Of a stretch of 64,000 nt of DNA, positions 1 through 8,675 are shown in pieces. Below the pieces are notes generated by a model. That model ran no database searches and was not told the DNA's origin. It worked only from the letters and a program-made list of their open reading frames with translations. How positions within the stretch are numbered: position 1 is the stretch's first letter; each line of letters begins with the position of its first letter. This DNA comes from CAWJKP01 sp963843465 (GTDB lineage: Bacteria; Planctomycetota; Planctomycetia; Pirellulales; Thermoguttaceae), in the NCBI GenBank assembly GCA_963843465.1, contig CAWJKP010000003.1:1406064-1470063 (forward strand), given 5' to 3'. The position numbers were made by a program, and so were the translations under genes.

Positions 1-2215
1 GCGAGGAGCCGCTGGACAGCAAGTTCTTTTTCAGCATGGCCTTCGCCCGGCCGAACAAGATCCGCATGCAGGCCTACAACGGGACGGTGGTCGGCGACGG
101 CAAGACGCTGCACGCGCTGATCGACGACCTGCCCAACCAGGTGCTGGAGAGGCCTTCGCCGGAGAAGCTTTCGATTGCCGAGTTGTTCGCTGACAAGGAC
201 CTGGCGACGCTTTTTCGACGGGCCCCACGCGGGTTTACAGTTGGGTGCCGATCCAGGCCCTGCTGCTGCTGGCCGACGACCCGTTGAAGACATTGCTGTA
301 CCAGGCCGATAAACCGTGCCTGTTGCGGGCGGAGAAGATCGGGCCCAATACGTGCGATCGCGTGGCTGTGACGCGGCCCGACGGCGAGGCGGTCTTCTGG
401 ATCGACCAGAAGTCCAAGGTCCTTCGCCGTTTCCAGTATCCGGCCGGGCCGCCGCTGAACAACTACTGGTTCCGCGGGACGGCCAAGGGTCTGAAGTTGG
501 TGGCCGAATACCGCGACGCGGAAGTCGGGGCGCGGATCGACCCCAAGGCCTTCGAGTTCCAGACCCCGCCCGGCGCAAGCGTGGTCGCGTCGTTCCTTCC
601 TCCCGACGTGGTGCTCTTGGGCAATCCGGTCCCCAGCTTCAAGTTCACCGCCGCCGACGGCAAGACGGTCACGTCCGAGTCGCTCAAGGGCAAGGTGACG
701 GTGCTCAACTTCTGGGCCACTAGGTGCGAGCACTGCCCCGAGGATCTGCGCCTGCTGGACAAGGTCCGGCAGAAGTACCGGACCAACGACAAGGTGGTCT
801 TCGAGGCGGTCAATATCGACCCGCCCGATACCGACGACCAGGCGGTCCGCCAGGCCTTGGAGGACCTGAAAATCGGCATTCCCCTGGCCCGCGACGCCGA
901 GCAGGCTTGCGGGCGGGTGTTCCTGATCTCCGCCATCCCGACGATGGTGGTCCTCGACGCCAAGGGGAACGTCGAGTCCTACGAGACGGGCGTCGATGAG
1001 CGGCTGGAGAGCAACCTGCCGGAAAAACTGGACAAGCTGCTGGCCGGCAAGGACCTGGCCAAGGCCCTCAAAGATGAGCAGATCGCCAAACTCCAGGCCG
1101 ATCAGAAGCGATTCACCGACTGGATCCGCAGCCGCGTCAAGGAGAGCGCCTACTGGGGGCCGTTGGCCGTGGACGTGGAAATACCCCATGCCGAGATCGC
1201 GGCGAAGTCCGATCCGCAGACGATGTCCCTGCGGCGCCTTTGGACCTCGAAGGAGCTGAAAAAGCCGGGCAACATCCTGGTGCTGGAGGCGGACGGCAAG
1301 ACGCCGCGGATCCTGGTCTTCGACGGCGCCCAAGCCATCGCCGAGATCGATCCGCGGGGGAAGGTGGTAAAGCAATATCCCATCCAGCAGCACGAAGGAG
1401 AGATCATCGCCGAGTTGCGCTCTGCCACCGACAAGGACGGCCGCCGCTGGTTCGCCGCCTCCGGCATTTCTGCCCAGCAAATCCATCTCTTCGACGGCGA
1501 CTTCACGTTCCTGCTCAGCTATCCGGCCGACGCCCTGGAAAATCCGCACCCGGGCATCACCGATTTCCAGTTGGCCGACTTGGACGGCGAGGGCCGCCTC
1601 GACTTGCTCGTGAGCTACTGGAAAACGGTCGGCATCCAGCGTGTCACGCTCCAAGGGCAGCGGACGGCCGTCAACCGCACGGTGGGAACCCCCTACCGCA
1701 TGGCCCTGCTCAACCCCGACGAGCACGGCGGCCGCAACCTGCTGGCGACCAATGAGCGGGGCATCCTCACGTTGCTCACCCCCACGCTGAAAACGATCCG
1801 CGAGATCCCCGTCCCCCGGCAGAACGTGCAACTGATCGTCTCCGCCGACCTCAAGGGCGACGGCAAGCTCGCCTTTTGCGGCCTGGCCCCCAATGAGAAG
1901 TCGATTGTCGTGCTGGGATTGACCGACCAGGGCGACGTGCTCTGGACCTATCCGATCGCGTTGGGAATGCAAGAGTACCCCATCGAGCCCGTCTCCGCCG
2001 GGCAGGTCTTGCCCGAGGGGCCGAAACAATGGCTCGTAGCCGGCTGCGACGGCTCGATCCATTTCCTCTCCGGCGACGGCAAACTGCTCGACCACTTCAA
2101 CTACGGCGCCGCCCTCTGCGGCTTGGCCGCCGTGCGGATCGACGGCAAGCCGCTGCTGCTGGTGGCCACGCCCGAGGGGCTGGACGGCTGGGAAGTGCAG
2201 GTCATCGAGAAGTAG
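1..2215 (+). CDS. TlpA/redoxin-family thiol-disulfide protein with long C-terminal region (5' partial, one frameshift)
   Basis: The reading frame is open from the first base, so the start lies outside the window. The N-terminal part resembles the lipoprotein-carrier-like domains that precede redoxin modules in planctomycetes. A thioredoxin-fold domain follows (about 610-990) with the redox motif CEHC at 725-736, preceded by VLNFWAT and followed by the cis-Pro region AIPTMVVLD. The remaining ~400 residues are D/G-rich (DLDGEGRLDLLVSYW), like FG-GAP/VCBS beta-propeller repeats. This suggests an extracytoplasmic protein. The frame changes within the T-run at 211-215; one extra T would restore a continuous protein (DLATLFSTGPTRVYSW), so I read this as a single-base deletion, probably a sequencing or assembly error. 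Function in detail is unknown. Confidence 0.8.
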
Positions 2216-2587
2216 TCTCTTGCCGTCCTGCTCTGTCTCCGAGAGAGGCAGCGAGGGGAAAAGGGGCGTAGAGGCGTCGGACCAGGATGTGTCGGATCGC
2301 GCTGCCACTGACGACGACAAACTACTCTTTTTCTCGCTCGGGGGATCTATTTCTCCCACAGCCGCGGAAGCGAACCGGTCGTCGATGCCGGCCTACCTTT
2401 CTTGCGGCCAACCATTTACGTCCGCACGCCCGTTTCACGAGAGAATGTCATAACTTAGCTAAACGGCCATAATCGGTTCGCGTCCTCGGATGCCCCGGAT
2501 ACCCCCCAGGGCGGGAGAAAATCAGAAAAGACGCAAACCCACTTGACCAGCGCTTCGAGCGCGCGTAGGATATTCTTCGGTCCTTGA
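2216..2587. other. intergenic region with no recognised gene
   Basis: About 370 bases between the TlpA-like gene and the operator-like dyads upstream of the DtxR-type gene. Short open frames exist but have no recognisable protein features or ribosome-binding sites. I see no clear terminator or RNA gene here. Confidence 0.5.
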
Positions 2588-2601
2588 TTAGAATAGTCTA
2601 A
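2588..2601. promoter_or_regulatory. candidate DtxR-family operator, distal box
   Basis: The sequence TTAGAATAGTCTAA has matching TTAGA/TCTAA arms. It resembles the TTAG...CTAA outline of DtxR/IdeR boxes and sits 46 bp (centre to centre) upstream of a second TTAG-N6-CTAA dyad, both in the leader of a DtxR-family gene. Autoregulation is inference. Confidence 0.45.
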
Positions 2602-2633
2602 CAGATTTAGTTAATGTTTTCTGTTATTCGCAG

Positions 2634-2647
2634 TTAGTCTGGACTAA
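2634..2647. promoter_or_regulatory. candidate DtxR-family operator, proximal box
   Basis: TTAGTCTGGACTAA has perfect 6-bp arms (TTAGTC/GACTAA) around two bases. It lies 63 bases upstream of the regulator start codon in an A+T-rich stretch that contrasts with the surrounding G+C-rich DNA, as expected for a promoter-operator. Confidence 0.5.
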
Positions 2648-2709
2648 TAGAAGGGACCGGACCCGCACTTTGCCCGGTTTCACGCTAAGACGACGGGGGA
2701 ATCGCAATC

Positions 2710-3483
2710 ATGTCAGACCTAGCGAGTCGGGGGATGCAGGACTACCTCAAGGCCATCCACAGGCTCGGTGGCGTCGAGCAGGTGGTTTCGCCTGTGGAAC
2801 TTGCCGTGCAACTCGAAGTTCGCGCCCCTTCCGTCACGAGCATGCTCAAACGGCTGGCTGAAGGCGGCTGGGTCCAGTACGAACCCGGGCGAGGTGCCCG
2901 CTTGACCGCCACGGGCACCGCCGAGGCGCGGCGGGTAATCCGCCGCCATCGCCTGATGGAGTTGTTCCTCACCCGTGTGCTGGGGCTGGACTGGAGTGAC
3001 GTCGATGCCGAAGCCGAAGCCCTCGAACACGCCATCTCCCCCCGCCTGGAGCAGGCCATCGCGGACTACCTGGGCGATCCGCCGGAAGACCCCCACGGCC
3101 ATCCCATCCCCACTCGTGAGGGCAAACTGGCGCGCCGCAAGCTGCAGCCGCTGCACTCGTTTCCGCCGGGTCAGCGAGTGGTGATCCGTGAAGCGCAGGA
3201 CGACAATCCCGACCGGCTGCGGCGTTGGTCAGCGCTCGGGCTTCTGCCGGGCGCGAGAGTCAAGCTGCTGGGCCGGCAGGACCTGGACGGCACCTTCGAG
3301 GTCGAGGTCGGCGAAAAGGTGGTCACGCTGGCCGCCCAGGGGCTGGCTGGCCTGCTCGCCGAGGCGGCAACTCCCCGTAATCGAACAGAGCGATCCAAGG
3401 ACGAAAGGCACGTCCAACAACGGCGTCGGTCGGTTCGGCCGCTTGTGGCCGCTCCGGGAATCGCCAATCCACATGGGTCGTAG
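2710..3483 (+). CDS. DtxR/MntR-family metal-dependent transcriptional regulator
   Basis: A winged-helix DNA-binding domain (about residues 8-65, with VRAPSVTSMLKRL as recognition helix) is followed by a dimerisation and metal-binding domain (RRHRLMELFL and EALEHAIS supply the usual His, Glu and Glu-His ligands) and a C-terminal FeoA/SH3-like domain (about 150-220). In B. subtilis MntR the helix-1 ligands are Asp and Glu; here Asp11 is kept but the Glu position is Lys14, so metal choice is uncertain. The last ~35 residues (from TPRNRTERSK) are an Arg-rich tail beyond the usual family end and may be read-through of non-conserved sequence. The family represses iron or manganese uptake genes when metal-loaded. 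No feoB or metal transporter is adjacent, so targets are unknown. Confidence 0.88.
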   Translation: MSDLASRGMQDYLKAIHRLGGVEQVVSPVELAVQLEVRAPSVTSMLKRLAEGGWVQYEPGRGARLTATGTAEARRVIRRHRLMELFLTRVLGLDWSDVDAEAEALEHAISPRLEQAIADYLGDPPEDPHGHPIPTREGKLARRKLQPLHSFPPGQRVVIREAQDDNPDRLRRWSALGLLPGARVKLLGRQDLDGTFEVEVGEKVVTLAAQGLAGLLAEAATPRNRTERSKDERHVQQRRRSVRPLVAAPGIANPHGS

Positions 3484-3519
3484 CAACCTTGTCTTTCAGT
3501 AAGGAGGAAGGAGGATCGT

Positions 3520-4347
3520 ATGAGACAGTCGAATCCAGCCCGGCCTGGCTTCACTCTGGTCGAGCTGCTGGTTGTCATCACCATCATCGGCATCCTGGTC
3601 GGCCTGCTGCTCCCTGCCGTCCAAAATGCGCGGGAGTCAGCCAGGCGTACAAGCTGCCAGAACAACCTCCACCAGATGGGGGTCGCCTGCCACAACTTCC
3701 ACTCCATTTTCGGATACTTTCTGAGCGACAATTCCGCGACCGCCCCTCCGTATCCGTATCCGAACACCTGTTGGATTCTCCAATCGCTGCCCTACTGGGA
3801 ACAGCAAAGCGTGCAGCAGGCGGCGGGGACTGGCGGTAACGCCAATCAACAGGGAAATGGAGAGAACGGGAACGCGGGCGGTACCGCGTCACTCGTCCCC
3901 GTCAATAACGGTAACGTCGTGCTCAATTTCTTGCTTTGCCCCAGTCGCGGTTTTCGGGGCAATGGGCTGGCCGATTACAACTACGTCCAGCAAAGTACCG
4001 CGGTCCTCTACGGTGCGCCCCTGGGCAATTCCTTAGTGCAAATCAGCAACTGCAACGGCTCCTCCTATACGGCGATGGTGGCGCACCTCGCCTGCAACCC
4101 CCGGGACTATGGCAACGGCCCTACGCCCTGGTATAACTGCATCCAACCCCTCATCGCCAGCAGCATGTCGGACAGTCAAGTCCCCCCAGGGCTGTATGAC
4201 CAAACCTTGAGTTCGCCGCATCCAGGCGGCAACCTGGTGCTGTTTGCGGACGGTCACGTGCAATTGATCGATAACGGGTGGCTCACAGCCAACCAGGCGA
4301 TCTGGAACTGGACGAACAACACTCCCATTCAGTTCCCGAACCCGTAA
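3520..4347 (+). CDS. DUF1559 domain protein with type II pseudopilin N-terminus
   Basis: The N-terminus has the prepilin cleavage/methylation signature GFTLVELLVVITIIG followed by a hydrophobic helix, and the C-terminus has the DUF1559 signature FADGHVQLID. This is the large planctomycete paralogous family of pseudopilin-like proteins; individual functions are mostly unknown. A strong ribosome-binding site (AAGGAGGAAGGAGG) precedes the ATG. The middle is rich in Asn, Gly and Ser, as expected for an exported protein. It is the first of three co-directional genes encoding exported proteins. Confidence 0.9.
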   Translation: MRQSNPARPGFTLVELLVVITIIGILVGLLLPAVQNARESARRTSCQNNLHQMGVACHNFHSIFGYFLSDNSATAPPYPYPNTCWILQSLPYWEQQSVQQAAGTGGNANQQGNGENGNAGGTASLVPVNNGNVVLNFLLCPSRGFRGNGLADYNYVQQSTAVLYGAPLGNSLVQISNCNGSSYTAMVAHLACNPRDYGNGPTPWYNCIQPLIASSMSDSQVPPGLYDQTLSSPHPGGNLVLFADGHVQLIDNGWLTANQAIWNWTNNTPIQFPNP

Positions 4348-4402
4348 CGTCCGGAATCCACAAAAGCCGCGTTCCCCGGCGGGGAGAAATAGAGGAGTTC
4401 AC

Positions 4403-5176
4403 ATGATGGAGACGCTTCACCGGTTCCCGATGCCCTCCCGGCCGCCTCAAGGTCGCCGATTCAAGTTGGGTCCGACCTGCATTGCCTTCCTGCTGGTCAT
4501 GCTGGCCACCGGGCTCGGTCTGGTGGTGCGGAGAGCGGTCCCAGCCGCCCCCCTCGCAGGCACGCAGGAAGAGCCGGCGTGGCCAGCCAGGGACTACCTG
4601 CTCAGAAACCAGGTTGCCTCCCCGTCCGGATCGCTCCAGGAGATCCTGGCCCATCCCGATGTCATTCCAAGCCATCATCACCCGCTCCTGGGCCGGCAAG
4701 CGCCTGACTTCGCGCTGGCCGATCCGGAGGGCAAGGTCTGGAACCTGAGCGAATTGCAGGGCGGCCGGCCGGTGGTATTGATCTTCTACTACGGCTTCCA
4801 CTGCATTCATTGCGTCCGGCAGCTTTCCGAAATCAACCGGGACCTTCCGCTCTTCCGCGACATTGGTGCGCGGGTGGTTGCCATCAGCGCCGACCCTCCG
4901 GAGTTGACGCGGCGACAGTTTCAGAAATACGGCCCTTTCGGTTTCCGGGTCCTCTCGGATCCGGGAAACAAAGTGGCAAAGGTCTACCGGGTGTCCAAGG
5001 GGGCGCAGGACGGAACCACGGCGGACTTCCTCCGCCATGGGACTTTTGTCATCGACCGGAATGGCGCGGTTCAGTGGGTCAATGTCGGCGATATGCCCTT
5101 GCGTCGCAATCCAGCGCTGCTCTACCAACTCGCCCGGATGAATGGCCGTTTGCCGTCGGTAGAGGCTGGCCCGTGA
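4403..5176 (+). CDS. membrane-anchored peroxiredoxin/redoxin-domain protein
   Basis: One N-terminal transmembrane segment (about residues 24-42) is followed by an AhpC/TSA-like redoxin domain (about 95-235). The core is VVLIFYYGFHCIHCVRQL, with a CxxC pair at Cys134 and Cys137, then VVAISADPPE and GTFVIDRNGAVQWVNVG. The CxxC arrangement and membrane anchor fit a periplasmic thiol oxidoreductase or peroxidase. A GAGGAG ribosome-binding site lies 8 bases before the ATG. It sits 55 bp after the DUF1559 gene and 67 bp before the lipoprotein gene, so co-transcription is plausible. The substrate is unknown. Confidence 0.82.
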   Translation: MMETLHRFPMPSRPPQGRRFKLGPTCIAFLLVMLATGLGLVVRRAVPAAPLAGTQEEPAWPARDYLLRNQVASPSGSLQEILAHPDVIPSHHHPLLGRQAPDFALADPEGKVWNLSELQGGRPVVLIFYYGFHCIHCVRQLSEINRDLPLFRDIGARVVAISADPPELTRRQFQKYGPFGFRVLSDPGNKVAKVYRVSKGAQDGTTADFLRHGTFVIDRNGAVQWVNVGDMPLRRNPALLYQLARMNGRLPSVEAGP

Positions 5177-5243
5177 GCGTTCGACCAGTGTTTTGATAGT
5201 CGAGATGTGAACTCTACACCGTCTTTCTAGGAGGTATTCTGCC

Positions 5244-5669
5244 GTGAGGAAGGTCGTCTTGTGCGTGTCGGCGGTCCTGGTGCTGACTTGCGTCTCGTGC
5301 AACAGGAATGACATCTATCCGGTTTTGGGTAAAGTGACGTACAAGGGTTACCCGGCGTCCGAAGCCGTCGTTTTCTTCTTTCGTCAAGGCGGCCACTCGA
5401 GCAACGATCCCACGATTATGAGCATCGTTCAGGCGGACGGGTCTTTTGAACTTGTGTGCGGCTCCCTGGGAAAGGGCGCACCTCCCGGCCAATACGATGT
5501 CGCGATCGTATGGACGCAAACTTCCCAAGGGTGTTGTAAGGGCCGACTCAGGCACGGCCCTGACATACTTCAACGCCGCTACGCCGACCCCAAACATCCC
5601 TTGCTGCACGCGACAGTGGAGGCGAAAACAAATAATCTGCCGCCGTTTGAGCTAGCGAGTGCAGGCTAA
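5244..5669 (+). CDS. small planctomycete lipoprotein
   Basis: Starts at GTG behind an AGGAGG ribosome-binding site. The signal sequence ends in a lipobox-like LTCVSC, so the mature protein should begin at Cys. The body (YPVLGKVTYKGYPASEAVVFFF ... PPGQYDVAIVW) resembles the small carboxypeptidase-regulatory-like (transthyretin-fold) lipoproteins that often follow DUF1559 genes in planctomycetes. Function unknown; probably a surface-associated partner of the preceding exported proteins. Confidence 0.72.
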   Translation: MRKVVLCVSAVLVLTCVSCNRNDIYPVLGKVTYKGYPASEAVVFFFRQGGHSSNDPTIMSIVQADGSFELVCGSLGKGAPPGQYDVAIVWTQTSQGCCKGRLRHGPDILQRRYADPKHPLLHATVEAKTNNLPPFELASAG

Positions 5670-5706
5670 GCGTGAGCAAGATAATCAATGTGAGGACTTA
5701 TAAGGG

Positions 5707-5770
5707 GGTCGGGAGTTTTTGTTTGCGATGCCAGTGCCATGTCACTCATCCAAAACAAGGACTCCCGACC
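5707..5770. terminator. candidate bidirectional terminator stem-loop
   Basis: GGTCGGGAGT (5707-5716) pairs with ACTCCCGACC (5761-5770). The stem extends as T-rich/A-rich pairing to about 18 bp around a 28-nt loop. It lies between the lipoprotein gene (+) and hicB (-), which converge here. Confidence 0.5.
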
Positions 5771-5773
5771 GCT

Positions 5774-6007
5774 TTACAACGCCCGTCGTTGGGCGTAGAG
5801 TAACCGACCGCGCGGTTTGGGGATCGGCCGCCCGATCTCGTTGGCGGTCTCGATCCACTCGTTGGCGACCACTTCCACCGCAGCCAGCGCCTCCTGGTAG
5901 CTCGCGCCGTCCGCGGAGCAGCCCGCCAATTCCGGAACTTCCGCGACGAACGCCTGGTCTGGCTCGCTCCAATAGATGATGACCTCGTATCGGAGATTAT
6001 TCCGCAC
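5774..6007 (-). CDS. hicB: HicB-family antitoxin-like protein (orphan)
   Basis: The core RYEVIIYWSEPDQAFVAEVP followed by ELAGCSADGASYQEALAAVE is the typical HicB partial RNase-H-like fold (about residues 5-60), ending with IPKPRGRLLYA. I chose the GTG at 6007 because GAGGAA lies just upstream and the homology begins 5 codons later; an in-frame ATG at 6091 would add 28 residues of doubtful value. HicB normally neutralises a HicA RNase toxin encoded next door. No intact hicA is present; the upstream frame (6008-6091) has a weak resemblance to a HicA C-terminus. Confidence 0.75.
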   Translation of the reverse strand: MRNNLRYEVIIYWSEPDQAFVAEVPELAGCSADGASYQEALAAVEVVANEWIETANEIGRPIPKPRGRLLYAQRRAL

Positions 6008-6111
6008 CTTGTTCCTCGTTCCGGCCCTGGCTATCCCCCAAAGCCCTGCGGCGATCTCGTGCACAGTACAAACGCGAGTGTTCGATTTCACAAGCGGGCG
6101 GTGCTGCTAGG

Positions 6112-6301
6112 ATGTGAGTTCCCGGGATCAATGGGATCGTCGGGTCCCTGGTGATTTTCCTCGGCCCCCAACCCCTCGCGGAGGGAGAGGGGATGGCGGG
6201 ATTTCGCGCGAATTGGTATGCTACCGAGTTCTCACACTGGTGGGGCTCGCTCCGCTCGACCCACCCTACCTTCCCGAGATACCCGTTCACGGAGACCTGC
6301 A
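6112..6301. repeat. non-coding leader made of dispersed repeat fragments
   Basis: Contains a CCCCTCGCGGAGGGAGAGGGG palindrome-like segment (compare 48912-48949) and GGTGGGGCTCGCTCC...GACCCACCCTAC near 6238-6270, which matches the border of the GTAGGGTGGG repeat family found elsewhere in the window. No protein gene is recognised. Confidence 0.5.
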
Positions 6302-7749
6302 ATGCCGGTGACTGTCCCGACCATGGAGAAGTGGCTGCGAACGCTGCTCAACGCCGACGAGTGCCGGCCGAGCCTGACCCTCAAAGAGTATCTCGACGCG
6401 ATCCCACGCCTGGAGTCCCTCGGTGATCTTCCCCGGTCAACGGTGGTGCTGGTCCGCGGCGACACCGACGCCAAGCCGGCAGCCACCATGGGCGAAGGCG
6501 ACATCCGCCTGCGTTCCATCCAGCCGACGCTGGAATACGGCCGCCAAAAGGGCTGGATCCAGGTGGTCTTCGGCCATATCGGCCGGGAGCCGGAGAAGTC
6601 GCTGGAGAAGGTCCGCAAACGGTTGGCCAAGATCCTCAAGACCGAAGTGGCCTTCATCAAGGACTGGCTCGATCCGGCCACCGTCACCATCAAGGAGGAA
6701 GTGGTCCAGGCGATCCGCTCCGCCCGGCCGGGAGAGCTGATCATGCTGGAAAATAGTCGCAAGTACGACATCGAGCGGGTCCTCTGGAAGGCCAAGCCGG
6801 CGGACATCCCCAAGCTGGCCGAGAAGCTGGCGAAGCTGGCCAATGAGTTCGCCGCGAAGGTGGCCAAGATCTACGTCCACGAGGCTTTTCGGCCGGCAGC
6901 CTGGACAGCAGCTCGGTGGTCGTGCCCGCGGGCATGGAGCGCGTAGCGTTGGGCAAGTACGAAGAGGGCGAGTTCACCGGCCCGCTGATGGACTGCCTCG
7001 AGGCCCAGCTTGTGGTCTCCAGCGGCCTGAAGATCGACAAGCTCGACGATCTGGAAGCGATGATCGACCGCGGCAAGATCCGCCTCGTCTTCGCGGCCGG
7101 CTCGCTGGCGATGGGGCTCAAGAAAGCGGCGGAGCAGCTCGACGGCAAGGACTTCTCCATCGGCGTGTCGGAAGACCCGGCCCACAGCGACAAGCCTTAC
7201 TACATCCCGCCCAAACGGATCGACCAGGCCAGGAAGCTGGTTTCCGAAGGCCGCGCCAAGGGGATCGAGTTCGTGATGCCGGCCGACTTCGTGCTGGCGG
7301 ACGGCCGGGTGTCCACGACCCTCGGGCCGGGCGACCAGCAGTTGGACGTGGGCCCGGCGACGGGCCGGCTCTTCGAGCAGAAGGTCGGCCAGTTCCTTGC
7401 CGCGGCCAAGTCGTTCGGCCGGCCGGGCGTGGCCTTCCACAACGGCGTCTTCGGCATGTTCGAGGACCCGCGGTTCGAGGCCGGCACCAAGGCCTTTGTG
7501 CCGCAGTTGAAGCGGATGCACGACGCGGGCATCCGGGTCTACGTGGGCGGGGGCGAGGGCGGCGCGGCGTTGGAGAAGTACGGCCGGCCGGATTGGGTGA
7601 CCCACAACTTCACCGCCGGCGGAACCGTGCTCAATGCCTTGGGGAGCGAGCCGGTGCCCTACCTGGTCGCGCTGCGCAGCCACACGCTAGGGGTTGGGGG
7701 ACAGGGGCCGGGGGTTGGGAGACGGGGGTCGGGGGACGGTAAAGCGTGA
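6302..7749 (+). CDS. divergent phosphoglycerate kinase homologue (one frameshift)
   Basis: The overall order of PGK motifs is present: VVLVRGDTDAK (canonical VLVRVDFNVP), FGHIGREP (canonical SHLGRP, His and Arg kept), IMLENSRK (canonical LLLENVRF), FHNGVFGMFEDPRFEAGTKA (canonical WNGPMGVFE), VGGGEGGAALEKYG (canonical GGGDTAAA) and THNFTAGGTVLNAL. The substrate loop is altered (VDFN to GDTD) and the nucleotide loop has Glu-Gly for Asp-Thr, so normal glycolytic PGK activity is uncertain; a paralogue is likely. The frame breaks at the T-run 6886-6889; one extra T restores VHEAFSAGSLDSSSVVVP. The last ~23 codons come from a GGGGTCGGGG-type repeat, not the enzyme fold. Confidence 0.78.
7690..7735. 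repeat. GGGGTCGGGG-type short sequence repeat, 3' end of PGK-like gene
   Basis: Runs of G separated by TT, AC, CC and TC. The same motif in opposite orientation recurs at 7948-7984 (3' end of the Hpt gene) and at 44609-44670 (3' end of gltB). In all three places it forms the last codons of a gene. Confidence 0.7.
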
Positions 7750-7912
7750 TTCGTGGAATTACGCGTACGGAAGAGAATCTTTTTTCTCTGCCTACATGAC
7801 CCTAACGTGAGCCGAGCGCCCGCGGGGGCATTTCTGGGGTTCAAGGTCATAACAACCGCGATCTCGACGGTTGCCGATGAACCTGGATCTTTCGCTTCCG
7901 TACCGCAGCACG

Positions 7913-8317
7913 CTACCAGCCACGAGCCGCCGACCAGTCTTCACCGGCCCCTGATCCCTGACCCCCGACCCCCGACCCCCGACCACTCTCTCTTGGGGGC
8001 GTGCCGCCTCGAGCCTGACGGCAGAAATCGACCAACTGAAAGACGGCCTGGCGGATCGCCTCTTGCGGCAGTTGGAGGCGAATCGCATCTTCCAACTGGG
8101 CGGCCGCGGGCGAGATGACGGGAAAGCCATAACTGCCGGCCGCGCCTTTGAGTTGATGCGCCGCCCGCCGCAGTCCTTCCCAATCGCACGCTTCGAGCCG
8201 GCCGATAAGTCGGGCGATCTGCGAGGGCATTTCCGCGACGAACAAATCCACCAGTAGGCCCAGCGTGGGATCACCGGCCAGATTCGAGTAGAGGGCCTTC
8301 GTCTTCACGTCGCTCAT
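7913..8317 (-). CDS. Hpt-domain phosphotransfer protein
   Basis: A four-helix Hpt domain with the phospho-acceptor motif AAHQLKGAAGSYGF (His54 from the ATG at 8317) and the upstream helix GLLVDLFVAEMPSQIARL. Such proteins relay phosphate between hybrid histidine kinases and response regulators. No kinase or regulator is adjacent, so the partners are unknown. The start at 8317 (MSDVKTKALYS) fits the domain boundary better than an ATG 18 codons upstream. The C-terminal ~35 residues (RGSGVGGQGSGAG) are encoded by the GGGGTCGGGG repeat and are not part of the domain. Confidence 0.85.
   Translation of the reverse strand: MSDVKTKALYSNLAGDPTLGLLVDLFVAEMPSQIARLIGRLEACDWEGLRRAAHQLKGAAGSYGFPVISPAAAQLEDAIRLQLPQEAIRQAVFQLVDFCRQARGGTPPRESGRGSGVGGQGSGAGEDWSAARGW
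7948..7984. repeat. GGGGTCGGGG-type repeat, 3' end of Hpt gene
   Basis: CCCTGATCCCTGACCCCCGA-type run, same family as 7690-7735 and 44609-44670. It encodes a Gly/Ser-rich tail on the Hpt protein. Confidence 0.7.
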
Positions 8318-8617
8318 GGCAACGAACCTCGATACCGCTTGCGCAGATAAAAAGCCCCTTACATCAAGCATAGTTCAGTCTCGGTCGCCGCGGCTGGGAA
8401 TCGAGGACGTAGGGGCGGTCGGTAGGGGATTGATCGACGGCGGTGCCGCCAACGGGGATAAGGAGGGCAGCATTTGGGCGTTGTCTAGTCGTTATGGTCT
8501 ATTCAGGCGGTATAGAGCGACCTAGTGTTTTAAGAGAAATGGCGAAATTGGGTCGTCGAATTAAGGAGAGCCGACAGACCCGACGATATGAATCGCTAGA
8601 TTCAAAGCAGAATCTTT

Positions 8618-8639
8618 ATTTACACTAAGTTGTGTAAAT
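8618..8639. promoter_or_regulatory. inverted repeat upstream of the Cys-rich gene
   Basis: Perfect 8-bp arms ATTTACAC / GTGTAAAT separated by 6 bases, centred 47 bases before the start codon in A+T-rich DNA. It could be an operator or a leader hairpin. AAGGAG (about 8661) is the ribosome-binding site. Confidence 0.45.
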
Positions 8640-8675
8640 ATCCCAGTTGGTTTTCCCTAACAAGGAGCTTCTCCC

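Noticed and set aside
74..2359. 761-codon minus-strand open frame opposite the TlpA-like gene
   Set aside because: Low-complexity, no motifs, fully overlapping a gene with a clear thioredoxin domain.
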